Notes: generated by a model from the sequence alone, not told the origin. DNA of 25,519 bases from Kiritimatiellia bacterium (GCA_017413145.1 JAFPUX010000390.1:1-25519); one strand, 5' to 3'; shown: positions 7,566 through 15,490, counted from the stretch's first letter. Translations and numbers: made by a program.

Positions 7566-8533
7566 GGTTGTCGTTCTTCGGTGGTCGGGGCGTTCCAGAA
7601 GCCGGCGGCGTCGAGGACGAGGCTGCCTTCGGCGGCGTCGCCGAGGCCGGACCAGACTTCGACGAGGCCGTCCGGGCGGAAGACGAAGCCCGAGGTGAAG
7701 GCGCAGTCGTCCAGGTGCGGGACCTTGCACGGCGCCGGCGCGTGCATCGCGCGCGTTGCGACGATGCGCGGCGCGGTGGCGCGGTGCGCGGCGGGGTCGA
7801 AGACGAACGCCGCGTTGCAGTAGATCTGCCGCGGGACGCCGTTCGAGGCCGCCGGTCCGGGGCAGCAGAGGTGCGCCGCGACGCCGATGCGGCCGTCCGG
7901 CAGCGGATGGCACTCGTTGCAGCCGCCCCATTCGTCCGTGCCGAAGAGCCCCGGCACGAACCGCGCGTCCTGCACGGCCTCGGGCGCCAGTTCGTCGAGC
8001 GAGGAGATCTCCGTGTAGCCGACGACGGCCTCGGAGCCGTACTTCGCGCGGACGTCCTCGCCGCGCGGCCGCGAGAAGACGCCGATGCGACGCGGCCCGA
8101 GCGGGGCGAGACGGATGTCCTTCATGAGCTCCGGGCCGGCCGCGAAGTACGCGAGGTGGAGCGGGTCGGGGCCGCGGAAGAAATGCGCGGAGAACGACGC
8201 GAGCTTCCCGCCCTTTTTCGTGACGTGCGTGCCGCCCAGGACGAACTCGCCGCCTACGACCGCGACGAACGGGTCCTCGAGAGGGATCGGCGCGAACGCG
8301 CGGACGCGCTCGAAGCGGTCGGGTTCCGTTTCGGCGAAGAGCATCGTGCGCGAGGCCACCCAGCGGTCGCGCCGCTCGACGCGCCCGAAGACGTGGCGCC
8401 GCCCGCGGAAAAGGAAGGGTGCGCTGCAGTTGTAGACGTCGAAGCCGTCCACGCCGTCGAAGCGCAGCAGCGTGCGCTCGCGGACCGCGGGCGGATCGCG
8501 CTCGAAGGCGGCTTTCCGCTCCGCGACGGTCAT
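7562..8533 (-). CDS. DUF1861 family five-bladed beta-propeller protein, glycosidase-like
   Basis: The 323-residue protein shows DUF1861 (PF08950) hallmarks: FDVYNCSAPF (31-40), GRVERRD (50-56), LEDPFV followed by VLGGTHV (85-104), and DEWGGCNECHPLPDGRIG (200-217) followed by AAHLCC. The family adopts a five-bladed propeller like the GH32/43/68 and GH130 folds, but as far as I know no activity is established. No signal peptide is present. The gene is flanked by ATGA overlaps on both sides, with the rhamnosidase upstream and the propeller protein downstream. A clear Shine-Dalgarno GGAGG lies 7 nt before its ATG inside the upstream coding region. The tight coupling argues for a role in handling the same glycan, perhaps as a glycosidase or phosphorylase acting on a product of the rhamnosidase. 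Confidence 0.8.
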   Translation of the reverse strand: MTVAERKAAFERDPPAVRERTLLRFDGVDGFDVYNCSAPFLFRGRRHVFGRVERRDRWVASRTMLFAETEPDRFERVRAFAPIPLEDPFVAVVGGEFVLGGTHVTKKGGKLASFSAHFFRGPDPLHLAYFAAGPELMKDIRLAPLGPRRIGVFSRPRGEDVRAKYGSEAVVGYTEISSLDELAPEAVQDARFVPGLFGTDEWGGCNECHPLPDGRIGVAAHLCCPGPAASNGVPRQIYCNAAFVFDPAAHRATAPRIVATRAMHAPAPCKVPHLDDCAFTSGFVFRPDGLVEVWSGLGDAAEGSLVLDAAGFWNAPTTEERQP

Positions 8534-10980
8534 GGCGCGACCTCCATCCGGTGCCGGCCGGCGCCGGCTTCCTCGCGGCGGCCGGCGAAGCGCACCTCCG
8601 CGACGGCGCCGGGCGGGACCTCGAAGTCCCAGGCGAGCGCGCCGTCCTCGCGGTAGCGCCACGCGCTGCGGACCGTGCCGCGCTTCGTGCGGAACTCCGC
8701 GTCGAGGAAGCCGAGCCGCGGGTCGGGCGCGGGCGCGAGGACGAAGCGGTCGTCGAAGCCGCCCGCCGGCCCCGGCCGGATGCCGGCAGCCGTGCCGAAG
8801 ATCCAGTCGGCCACGCAGCCGAATGCGTAGTGGTTGAAGCTGTTCATCCCGGCCGGGCCGAAGCCCTTCTCCTCCGACCAGCCGTTCCAGCGCTCCCACA
8901 TCGTCGTGGCGCCGCGCCGCACGGTGCAGAGCCAGCCCGGCTCGTCCGCCTGCAGGAGCACCGAATACGCGGCGTCCGGACGGCCGGCGTCGTCCGCGAG
9001 CGCGTCCAACAGGAGCGGCGTGCCGAGGAAGCCCGTCCGCACGCGGAAGCCGTGCGCCTCGACGTTGTCGAGGAGCGCGGCGGCGAGCGCCCCGCGCGCG
9101 GCGCCTTCGCAAAGGCCGAGCCGCAGCGCGAAGACCGCCGGCGTCTGCAGGTGGCGGAAGGCCACGAGGAGCCCGCCGTCCGGTTCGAAGAAGGTTTCGC
9201 GGAGATAGTCGCGCGCTTCGCGCGCCATCGCCCCGTAGCGCGCGGCGTCGGCACCGCGCCCGGTCGCGGCGGCCATTTTGGCGAGGCGCCGCGCGTCCAG
9301 CAGCCAGTGGCAGCCGCCGAGGTAGTCGAAATACTTCTGCGCTTCGGGCAGCAGCCACGCGCCTTCCCACGGGTGGTCGGGCGGCCACGCGCCCGTCGGG
9401 GTGATCTGCTCGTCGGAGAGCCAGTCGGCCCACTGGATGCCGTCGAGCGTGCGGTGCTTCGTGAGCGCGATGCGGTCGACGTAGCGCGCCATCGCCGCGA
9501 AGTTGTCGTCGACGGCGCGCGTGTCGCCGGTCATGCGCCAGACCGTCCACGGGACGGCGACGCCGGCGTCCGCCCAGCCGACCTTCCCCGGACGCGACCC
9601 GCCCCAGGAAAGGCGCGGCGCGACGGCCGGGAAGAGTCCGTCGGGGTCCGCCGCCTGCGCGTCGCGCAGGTCGGCCGTCCACTTGGAGAGGAAGCCGCCG
9701 ACGTCGGCGAAGCGGAACGCCGCGGGCGCGAAGACCTGCGCGTCGGCCGTCCAGCCCATCCGCTCGTCGCGCTGCGGGCAGTCGGTCGGGATGGAGAGGA
9801 AGTTGGAGAGCATTCCCCAGCGCGCGTTCTCGACGAGACGGTCTACGTCCGCGCGGCCGGTGCGGAGGCGCCCGCGCTCCATCGAGCGCGCGACGGACGA
9901 AACGGGAACCGACCGCAGCGAGAGGATGCGCACGGGGCCGGTCGCGGTCAGCTCCGCGTAGCGGTAGCCGAGGAACGTGAACGACGGCCGGTAGCGCTCG
10001 ACGCCGCGCCCGGCGAAGACGTAGCGCACGAGCGCGCCATCGTCCGCGAGGCCGCGCAGGTTCGCGCGGTAGACGGAGCCGCCGGGGCCGTCGCACCCGC
10101 GCGCCTTCTCGCCGTTGCCGTCGTTCAGCGCCTCGCCGCCGCGGAATTCGAGCCGCACGCCCGCGTCCGCGACAGCCTCGATTTCGGGCACGGCGGCGGC
10201 GTTCTGGCCGAAGTCGACGACGAGCCGCTCGCCGGGGGCGAGGTCGACGGACGCGGCGGGGGCGGCGAGGTCGCACGACGCGGGGATCGCGCCGAAGGCG
10301 TCCGGCGACGCACCGGCGACGTCGGACTCGCGGTACTTGCGCGCGGCGCGCGGCGCGAGCGCCAGGTCGTGGCGCAACGAGATGCCCGGCCCCTCCATCA
10401 GCGTCACTTCGCCCGCGAAGGCGGTGTTCGGCTCGGCGGGGACGTCCCCCGCGCACGCCGCCGCGTCCTGCGGGCCGCGACCGTCGCGCTCCTCGCCCCA
10501 GTAGATGCCGGCGCGAACGAACGGCGTGCGGAACGACGCGGTCCAGCGCGCGTCGGTCTCCACGGTCTCCACGGCGCCGTCCGCGTGGACGAGACGAAGG
10601 ACCGCGGCGAGCGCGGGCTTCACGTCGCGGCGTCCGCCGGCGGCGTCGGAGAACCACGATCGCGCGACGAACGCGGAGAGCACGTTCTCCTCGCCCGCGC
10701 CGCGGCGCCAGAGGGGCGTGATGTCGTAGGCGGGGAACGGGCGGCGGCGCTCGACGTCGGTCGCGCCCGGGCGCAGGAAGTCCGCGCGGTTGCCGTCCTC
10801 GGAGACCGAGACGAGCGTCCCGTTCGCGTAGAGCTCGAAGGCTCCGAGCGCGGTGGCGGAAATCTCCGCGCGCTCGACCGGCGCGGCGTTGCGCAGCCGC
10901 CGCGCGAAGGCGGCCGCGCCCTCGTCGCGGTCGGAGACGCGCCACCCGCCGGCCGGGGAGATGAACCGGAAGTCCGTCAT
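8530..10980 (-). CDS. Alpha-L-rhamnosidase, glycoside hydrolase family 78
   Basis: The 816-residue protein has the usual GH78 order. N-terminal beta-sandwich domains come first (FELYANGTLVS and an AYDITPLWR stretch are typical of Bac_rhamnosid_N). A second sandwich contains LVVDFGQN, and an (alpha/alpha)6 barrel runs from about residue 380. DCPQRDERMGW (400-410) is the GH78 signature carrying the acidic catalytic residues. Glu696 in TMWERWNGW is the second conserved acid region, followed by MNSFNHYAFG. The enzyme inverts while cleaving terminal alpha-L-rhamnose. No signal peptide is visible, so rhamnosides are probably cleaved after import. Its ATG (10980) overlaps the upstream glycosidase stop as ATGA, and its own stop overlaps the DUF1861 start likewise. 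Length and motifs are complete. Confidence 0.92.
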   Translation of the reverse strand: MTDFRFISPAGGWRVSDRDEGAAAFARRLRNAAPVERAEISATALGAFELYANGTLVSVSEDGNRADFLRPGATDVERRRPFPAYDITPLWRRGAGEENVLSAFVARSWFSDAAGGRRDVKPALAAVLRLVHADGAVETVETDARWTASFRTPFVRAGIYWGEERDGRGPQDAAACAGDVPAEPNTAFAGEVTLMEGPGISLRHDLALAPRAARKYRESDVAGASPDAFGAIPASCDLAAPAASVDLAPGERLVVDFGQNAAAVPEIEAVADAGVRLEFRGGEALNDGNGEKARGCDGPGGSVYRANLRGLADDGALVRYVFAGRGVERYRPSFTFLGYRYAELTATGPVRILSLRSVPVSSVARSMERGRLRTGRADVDRLVENARWGMLSNFLSIPTDCPQRDERMGWTADAQVFAPAAFRFADVGGFLSKWTADLRDAQAADPDGLFPAVAPRLSWGGSRPGKVGWADAGVAVPWTVWRMTGDTRAVDDNFAAMARYVDRIALTKHRTLDGIQWADWLSDEQITPTGAWPPDHPWEGAWLLPEAQKYFDYLGGCHWLLDARRLAKMAAATGRGADAARYGAMAREARDYLRETFFEPDGGLLVAFRHLQTPAVFALRLGLCEGAARGALAAALLDNVEAHGFRVRTGFLGTPLLLDALADDAGRPDAAYSVLLQADEPGWLCTVRRGATTMWERWNGWSEEKGFGPAGMNSFNHYAFGCVADWIFGTAAGIRPGPAGGFDDRFVLAPAPDPRLGFLDAEFRTKRGTVRSAWRYREDGALAWDFEVPPGAVAEVRFAGRREEAGAGRHRMEVAP

Positions 10981-13667
10981 CCGCGAAGCTCGGGGCCGAC
11001 CTGCCGCGGCGTGGGCGGCGGGCCTTCGAGGTACTCGATCTCGCACTCGGTCGCGCCGTCGGCGCGCACCGTGCTGCCTTCGCCGAGCCACGCGCGGCGG
11101 AACACAAAGTGCCGGCAATCGGAGAGGTCGAAGTCCGTGTCCGTCCACGTGCCGCCCTCGAACATCGCGCCGTCGGCGAGCTTCACCGCGAGGCGACCGC
11201 CGGGCGGCGGCGCGAACTTCGCGCCCTGGTCGGCGAGGAAGACCTGGCCGGGCTTGAGCTCGATCGGGCCGTGCAGGACCACGGTCTTCTCGCCTTCGTT
11301 CACGAAGACCGCGCCATGCTCCGCGAGCGAAGCGCGGATCTCCGCCTCGGCCTCGGGGCGGCCCTCCGGCACGACCGGATGCTCGCACCCGCGGCCGTAG
11401 GAGAGCTCTACGTCGCGCAGCGCGTCGACGACGCGCCGCTCGCGCTCGTGGCGCGCGGCGGTCTCCGCGTCGGGATTGCCCTTCGCCAGCGAGACGACGC
11501 GCCGCAGCTGCGCCATCTGCGCGGGGTCGCAGTGCCCGAGTTCGTGCACGAAGCCCACGTCGAAGCACACGCTCGCGCCGAGCGGAAGCACGCGCCGGAG
11601 CCAGTCGACCCAGACGTCGTCCGCGTGCCGCACGTCGGTCCAGCCCCACATGCCGCCCAGGTAGGTGAGCGCAAACCACTGGCGGCCGAGCGCCTCGCGG
11701 CCGTCGCACGGCAGGCGCATCGGGTTCGTGGACTCGCCGGCGGTGAAGTCGCAGCCGGCCCACACGTCGTGGCGGGCCTCGCCGCGGCAGGCGAAGTCGG
11801 TGAAGCGCGTGCCGAGCTCGCGGCCCTCCTTGCGCTCCATGCCGAGCACCCAGCGGAAGCCGTGGTCGTAGTCGACGATCCGCTTCGCGAAGGCGCAGAC
11901 CGCGTCCGGGTTGCCGCGCCGCGCGGCGGCGCGGATCGCGAGCGTCTCGCGGTCGCCGGCGAAGCCGGGGCCGCCGGCGCCGTCGAACCACCAGGCGTGG
12001 ACGTCGCGCCCGTAGCGCTCGCTCCATTCGCCGATCACCTCGCACCAGTTCGCAAGGCCCGCCGGCGTGTCGGTGCAGTCCGAGCGGCCGTCGGGCGAAG
12101 GGATGTAGCCCATTCTCTCGCAGTCCTCCGGAGCGCGGGCGGGGGCGCGGCACGGCAGGTAGAGGCAGAACTTGATCCCCGTGCCGCGCAGCGCCTCGAT
12201 CATCTCGCGCGGGAGGTCGCGCCCGTTGCAGGCCGCCGTGGCGATCCCGCGCTGCCGCCGCGTGATGCGCTCGTAGGTCGCGTTCGGCGCGACGTAGGTG
12301 CCGGCGTTCTGGCCGAGCGTGAGGAAGAAGTAGTCCACGCCGGCCGCGACGAGGTCGCGCTTCATCCGCTCCACGTCGAACTTGCGCGCCTCGCGGCTCG
12401 CGATGCCCGGCCAGTAGTGGACGAACGCGCCGACCTTGCCGGCCATCCAGTCGGTCTCCGGCGGCGGCGCGGGGCGGTGCGCGCGCCGCGCCGCGCGGTT
12501 CTCCTCCAGGTAGGCGCCCGCGAGGGCGCCCCAGAAGAACTCGGAGACGTTCGGCGTGTCGTAGTCGTAGAAGAGGAGCGTCCTCTCGATCTCCTCCTCG
12601 TAGCACGGGTCGCCCGTCGCCGCGCAGATCGCCGCGGCGCAGAGCGGGTTCGTCATCGTGTGCCGCTCGAACCACTTGCGCACGCCGAGCAGCTCCGTCC
12701 GCGGCGAGGCCGCGAACGAGACCGAGACGTCCTGGTCCGTGTGAGGATGCCACGGATAGCCCTCGCGCCAGTTGGCGTAGCGGAACTCGGCCTTTTTGTT
12801 GTCGTAGCCCGCGCGGTCGGCCATGAAGGGCGCGGTGCGCGCGGCGAAGTCGCGGAAGCCCGCGCGGTAGACCGCTCTCCACTCGGGGTCCTCCTCGAGC
12901 GCGATCAGGTCGCGCAGCGCCATCGCCACCGAGACGTAGGTCCAGTGGTCGTTCGTGCGGCCGACGGCGTCCTGCTCGCACTTTGGCAGGCCCACGGCGA
13001 CGATGTCGCGCGCCGCGACGCGCTCGGCGCGGTAGAGCTCGAGCCAGTGCGCGTCGCCCGTCATCTCGAAGAGCGCGCGCAACGTGAAGAGGAAGCGCGC
13101 CGCCTCGTAGTAGGGGCGCTCCGTGTCCTTGAGGCCGCCGCGGTTCTGCCCCTTGAAGAGGCCGTCGCACGGGCACCACCAGCCGTTGGCCTCGAGCGCG
13201 CGGGCGACCTCGGCGCAGCGCGCGGCGATCTTCGCCTGGAGCGCGGACTCGGCGAACGGAGCGCGCCAATAGCTCCAGAGGCCGATCAGCCACGGCGTGG
13301 TCTGGTCGTTGGAGCCGCAGGGCCAGTGCGAGCGGCCGTCCTCGAGCACGCAGCGCGCGATGAAGCCGGGCACGTCCGAGACCTCGGAGAGCTTCAGCAG
13401 GCCTTCGGCGAGGCGCTTCGCGAGCGCCGCGTCGCCGCGCTGCACCACGGCGGGCAGCCACTGCCCGGTGAACATCGCGCCGTTCTCGACCGGCGTCCAC
13501 CAGCCCATCGCGTTGGGAAACGCGCGCGCCGCCTCCTCGGGGGTCGGCATCGGGCCGACATAGTCGAGCAGCAGCCCGGGACCGTAGACGAACTCTCGCG
13601 CGAGCCGAGCGTGGGCCTGGTCCATCGCTCTTTCAACGGAGATATGAAAGAGGGAAGACGATTTCAT
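10977..13667 (-). CDS. Fusion of an (alpha/alpha)6-barrel-like domain with a GH29-like alpha-L-fucosidase domain
   Basis: The 896-residue protein has at least three parts. Residues about 15-400 are helical with Trp-rich repeats (GSNDQTTPWLIGLWSYW, then RPYYEAARFLFTLRALFEMTG), typical of six-hairpin glycosidase folds. Residues about 410-720 match the GH29 barrel: GAFVHYWPG resembles the family opening, RKFDVERMKRDLVAAGVDYF follows, and Asp562 in HAWWFDG fits the nucleophile position. The C-terminal 110 residues form an uncharacterised beta-rich tail. GH29 enzymes are retaining alpha-L-fucosidases, but this divergent group may have another specificity. No signal peptide is seen. ATG 13667 is taken, and ATG 13625 is an alternative. 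It heads the ATGA-coupled cluster and sits just after the palindrome array. Confidence 0.75.
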   Translation of the reverse strand: MKSSSLFHISVERAMDQAHARLAREFVYGPGLLLDYVGPMPTPEEAARAFPNAMGWWTPVENGAMFTGQWLPAVVQRGDAALAKRLAEGLLKLSEVSDVPGFIARCVLEDGRSHWPCGSNDQTTPWLIGLWSYWRAPFAESALQAKIAARCAEVARALEANGWWCPCDGLFKGQNRGGLKDTERPYYEAARFLFTLRALFEMTGDAHWLELYRAERVAARDIVAVGLPKCEQDAVGRTNDHWTYVSVAMALRDLIALEEDPEWRAVYRAGFRDFAARTAPFMADRAGYDNKKAEFRYANWREGYPWHPHTDQDVSVSFAASPRTELLGVRKWFERHTMTNPLCAAAICAATGDPCYEEEIERTLLFYDYDTPNVSEFFWGALAGAYLEENRAARRAHRPAPPPETDWMAGKVGAFVHYWPGIASREARKFDVERMKRDLVAAGVDYFFLTLGQNAGTYVAPNATYERITRRQRGIATAACNGRDLPREMIEALRGTGIKFCLYLPCRAPARAPEDCERMGYIPSPDGRSDCTDTPAGLANWCEVIGEWSERYGRDVHAWWFDGAGGPGFAGDRETLAIRAAARRGNPDAVCAFAKRIVDYDHGFRWVLGMERKEGRELGTRFTDFACRGEARHDVWAGCDFTAGESTNPMRLPCDGREALGRQWFALTYLGGMWGWTDVRHADDVWVDWLRRVLPLGASVCFDVGFVHELGHCDPAQMAQLRRVVSLAKGNPDAETAARHERERRVVDALRDVELSYGRGCEHPVVPEGRPEAEAEIRASLAEHGAVFVNEGEKTVVLHGPIELKPGQVFLADQGAKFAPPPGGRLAVKLADGAMFEGGTWTDTDFDLSDCRHFVFRRAWLGEGSTVRADGATECEIEYLEGPPPTPRQVGPELRG

Positions 13668-13675
13668 TGGATTAT

Positions 13676-13921
13676 GTGGCCGCTGCGCGGCCTAAGTGGT
13701 TAAGTGGCCGCTGCGCGGCCTAAGTGGTTATGTGGTAAAAAAAGGGGGGGGGCTGTCGGAACTTAGGCCCGGAGGGCCACTTGGGCGGCGCAGCCGCCAC
13801 TTACGGCCCGGAGGGCCACTTAAGCGGCGAAGCCGCTACTTACGGCCCGAAGGGCCACTTAGGCGGCGGAGCCGCCACTTACGGCCCGAAGGGCCACTTA
13901 CTCGTAAGCGGCGTAGCCGCT
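13676..13921. repeat. Array of ten GNA-loop palindromes between two minus-strand genes
   Basis: The right half (13761-13921) has four units of 38, 39, 39 and 45 bp. Each unit holds two hairpins: GGCCC-GRA-GGGCC, then (G/A)GCGGC-GNA-GCCGC(C/T), separated by CACTTA-like linkers. The left half has two GGCCGC-TGC-GCGGCC hairpins (13678-13692 and 13706-13720) with TAAGTGG linkers, which is the same design on the other strand. An A7G9 run (13737-13752) separates the halves. Every loop is GNA on one strand, and such loops closed by C:G are known to give unusually stable DNA mini-hairpins. The last unit touches the stop codon of the Gfo/Idh gene. It may act as a REP-like element, a terminator/attenuator or an mRNA-stabilising block. 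It fills most of the 252-bp gap and no gene is seen here. Confidence 0.85.
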
Positions 13922-15146
13922 ACCACGCCTCCGGGATCTTCAGCGTCTCCCCGCCCTTCATCGCGGAGAGGTGCGCGTAGACGCCGGCGAGGGTGGTGTC
14001 GAGCGCGGTCTTGAGGTCGACGCAGACCTTGTGGCCCGGCACGAGGATGCCGCGCAGGAAGTCGTCCGTGAGGTAGCTGTGCGAGCCGCCGTGGCCGCCC
14101 GCGTCCACGCCCGGGGGCAGTGCGGGCTTGGCGAGGTCCATCTTCGCCACCTCGGCGTCGAACCAGCCGCGGTAGCCGCCCTTTTCGGGCACGTAGCAGC
14201 CCTTGTTGCCGAAGATGCGGCCGATCTCGCCGCCGTAGGCCGGGACGTCCCACGCCACGAGCATGCGCGCGGTGGAGCCGTCCTCGCAGCGCATCATGGC
14301 GAACTCGCTGCCGTAGGGGTTGCTATAGCGGTTGTTCTCCGGCTTGTAGTGGGTTTTGAGCGACGGCACGCCCGAGCAGGCGACCTCGACGAAGCGCTTG
14401 TGCGTGACGCAGGTGTAGAAGGCGTTGGAGTGGGTCGGGTAGTACTGCGGCGGGCAGCCCTCGCGCCACTTGGCGAAGCTGCCGCACATCACCGAGTCGA
14501 GGTCGTTTCCGTCCGGGTGGTAGTATTCGCCCTCGGTGTAGACGACGTCGCCGAGCATCCCGGCCTCGTAGAGCTTGCGCATGGCGTAGCCCTCGGGGCG
14601 GAACGCGGTGGTCTCGTTCATCATGTAGAGCTTCCCGCTCGCCTTCGCGGCGTCCACGAGCTTCGGCACCATCTCGAGCTGGTCCGCGCCGAAGAAGGCC
14701 GGCACGGCGCTCGCGACGTGCAGGCCGTGCTCGAGGGCCATGATCGCGAGGCGCACGTGGCTCGGCGCGTCGGTCGCGATGTAGACCGCCTCGACCCGGT
14801 CCTCCTCCGCGTGCTTCAGCAGCTCCTCGAAGGTCGGGTAGGCCTTCTTCGCGCGGGTGCGCTCCTGCAGCTTGAGGCAAAGGTCCGGATCGAGGTCGGA
14901 GACCGCGACCACCTCGGCGTTGGGGTGCTGCTGGTAGCCGAACTGCGAGCCGAAGGAGCAGACCCCTTCGCCCACGATGGCGACGCGCACGCGGCGCTCG
15001 GAGAACGGCTGCCAGACCGCGCTGGCGTTCGCGCCGGCGTCGGTTTCCTCGAAGCCCTGGATCCGCGCGAGCTGCGCGGGGCTCGCGCCCCGCTCCGCCG
15101 CGCTATCAGGACCATGATCGGGATGGGTTTCGGGATTCGGTTTCAT
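13920..15146 (-). CDS. Gfo/Idh/MocA family oxidoreductase-like protein, VPA subfamily
   Basis: The 408-residue protein has an N-terminal Rossmann domain (VRVAIVGEGVCSFGSQ, then AEVVAVSDLDPDL) and EAVYIATDAPSHVRLAIMAL, typical of Gfo/Idh/MocA. Where most members have the catalytic EKP it reads HVASAVPAFF. Further on come LYMMNETTAFRPE and GDVVYTEGEYYHPDG, features I recall for a Planctomycetes/Verrucomicrobia subfamily. The family uses NAD(P) on sugars or cyclitols, and some relatives are NAD-dependent glycosidases (GH109). The missing Lys makes ordinary dehydrogenase chemistry uncertain. ATG 15146 is chosen over upstream in-frame starts because those fall inside its promoter. The first 45 residues are a low-complexity extension. 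The stop overlaps the palindrome array, and the glycosidase operon follows on the same strand. Confidence 0.85.
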   Translation of the reverse strand: MKPNPETHPDHGPDSAAERGASPAQLARIQGFEETDAGANASAVWQPFSERRVRVAIVGEGVCSFGSQFGYQQHPNAEVVAVSDLDPDLCLKLQERTRAKKAYPTFEELLKHAEEDRVEAVYIATDAPSHVRLAIMALEHGLHVASAVPAFFGADQLEMVPKLVDAAKASGKLYMMNETTAFRPEGYAMRKLYEAGMLGDVVYTEGEYYHPDGNDLDSVMCGSFAKWREGCPPQYYPTHSNAFYTCVTHKRFVEVACSGVPSLKTHYKPENNRYSNPYGSEFAMMRCEDGSTARMLVAWDVPAYGGEIGRIFGNKGCYVPEKGGYRGWFDAEVAKMDLAKPALPPGVDAGGHGGSHSYLTDDFLRGILVPGHKVCVDLKTALDTTLAGVYAHLSAMKGGETLKIPEAW

Positions 15147-15185
15147 GGTGGAGGTATCGATGGTTGGGGATGTCCTTGTGAAGAC

Positions 15186-15221
15186 GCCGTAGATTCTACC
15201 ATCGCCACGCATACGGCGCAA
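15186..15221 (-). promoter_or_regulatory. Sigma-70-like promoter for the Gfo/Idh gene, with a leader of about 40 nt
   Basis: On the minus strand the -35 TTGCGC (15221-15216), a 17-bp spacer and the -10 TAGAAT (15198-15193) predict a start near 15186. That leaves about 40 nt of leader before the ATG at 15146. No purine-rich Shine-Dalgarno sequence is visible in the leader. The promoter may also drive the glycosidase operon beyond the palindrome array, because no equally good promoter was found directly upstream of 13667. Confidence 0.6.
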
Positions 15222-15268
15222 GGGATAATTCAGCCATAATGCGCAGAATCTTTCGCTCGAAAAACGAA

Positions 15269-15444
15269 TGCGGCCGAGCTCTGCGGGGCCCCAGCCCCGC
15301 TCGCCGGCCGCTTAGGACCCGACACCTAAATAGCTGCCCTCTCCATCCCGCTTCGCGAAGCGACCGGACTGTTTGCGCGCAATCCGCCCGCCCTGGTCCT
15401 GAGTGCCCGGCGGAGCGGGGCGCAGCCCCGCGCAGCTCGGGCAC
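15269..15444. repeat. 176-bp REP-like palindromic repeat, left copy
   Basis: The left 42 bp contain a hairpin with arms GCGGGGC/GCCCCGC and a 4-nt loop. The right 42 bp contain the same arms with a 3-nt GCA loop. The two ends are inverted relative to each other, sharing CCGAGCT, GCGGGGC and CCCCGCTC. A perfect 14-bp palindrome CGCTTCGCGAAGCG (15349-15362) lies in the middle. The rightmost 80 bp are identical to the right copy. Homology to the element at 20928-21022 extends a little further left, through GAAAAACGAATGC. Together with the two promoters beside it, this accounts for the 344-bp gap between genes. Confidence 0.88.
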
Positions 15445-15453
15445 ATTTTCCGC

Positions 15454-15490
15454 TTGCGCGCCGCGCCCGCCCCGCCTACAATCCCCCGCC
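15454..15490 (+). promoter_or_regulatory. Sigma-70-like promoter, predicted leaderless, for the RAYT gene
   Basis: The -35 TTGCGC (15454-15459), a 17-bp spacer and the -10 TACAAT (15477-15482) are followed by 8 nt before the ATG at 15491. The promoter starts 10 bp outside the left repeat, so it belongs to the transposase module and not to the repeat. Confidence 0.6.

Noticed and set aside
5130..7823. Long plus-strand open frame opposite the propeller gene
   Set aside because: It is Arg/Val/Ala-rich with no recognisable motif, and the minus strand carries signal peptide, domains and operon overlaps. It is a shadow caused by high G+C.
11109..13703. Plus-strand open frame opposite the glycosidase fusion
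   Set aside because: Low-complexity Arg/Val/Glu-rich sequence without motifs. It is a shadow of the real minus-strand gene.
13668..13760. Promoter for the glycosidase operon (a CATAAT just before ATG 13667)
   Set aside because: CATAAT is only 3 nt from the ATG and has no -35 at 17-18 bp. It lies at the edge of the hairpin repeats. Co-transcription from the Gfo/Idh promoter or use of ATG 13625 remains possible.
13761..13921. CRISPR-like array
   Set aside because: The units are contiguous, with no unique spacers, and each consists of two short palindromes. There are no cas genes nearby.
13696..13980. Small protein with 13-residue repeats
   Set aside because: The periodicity only reflects the 39-bp palindromic DNA unit. 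The frame runs on into the Gfo/Idh gene in antisense and there is no start signal.
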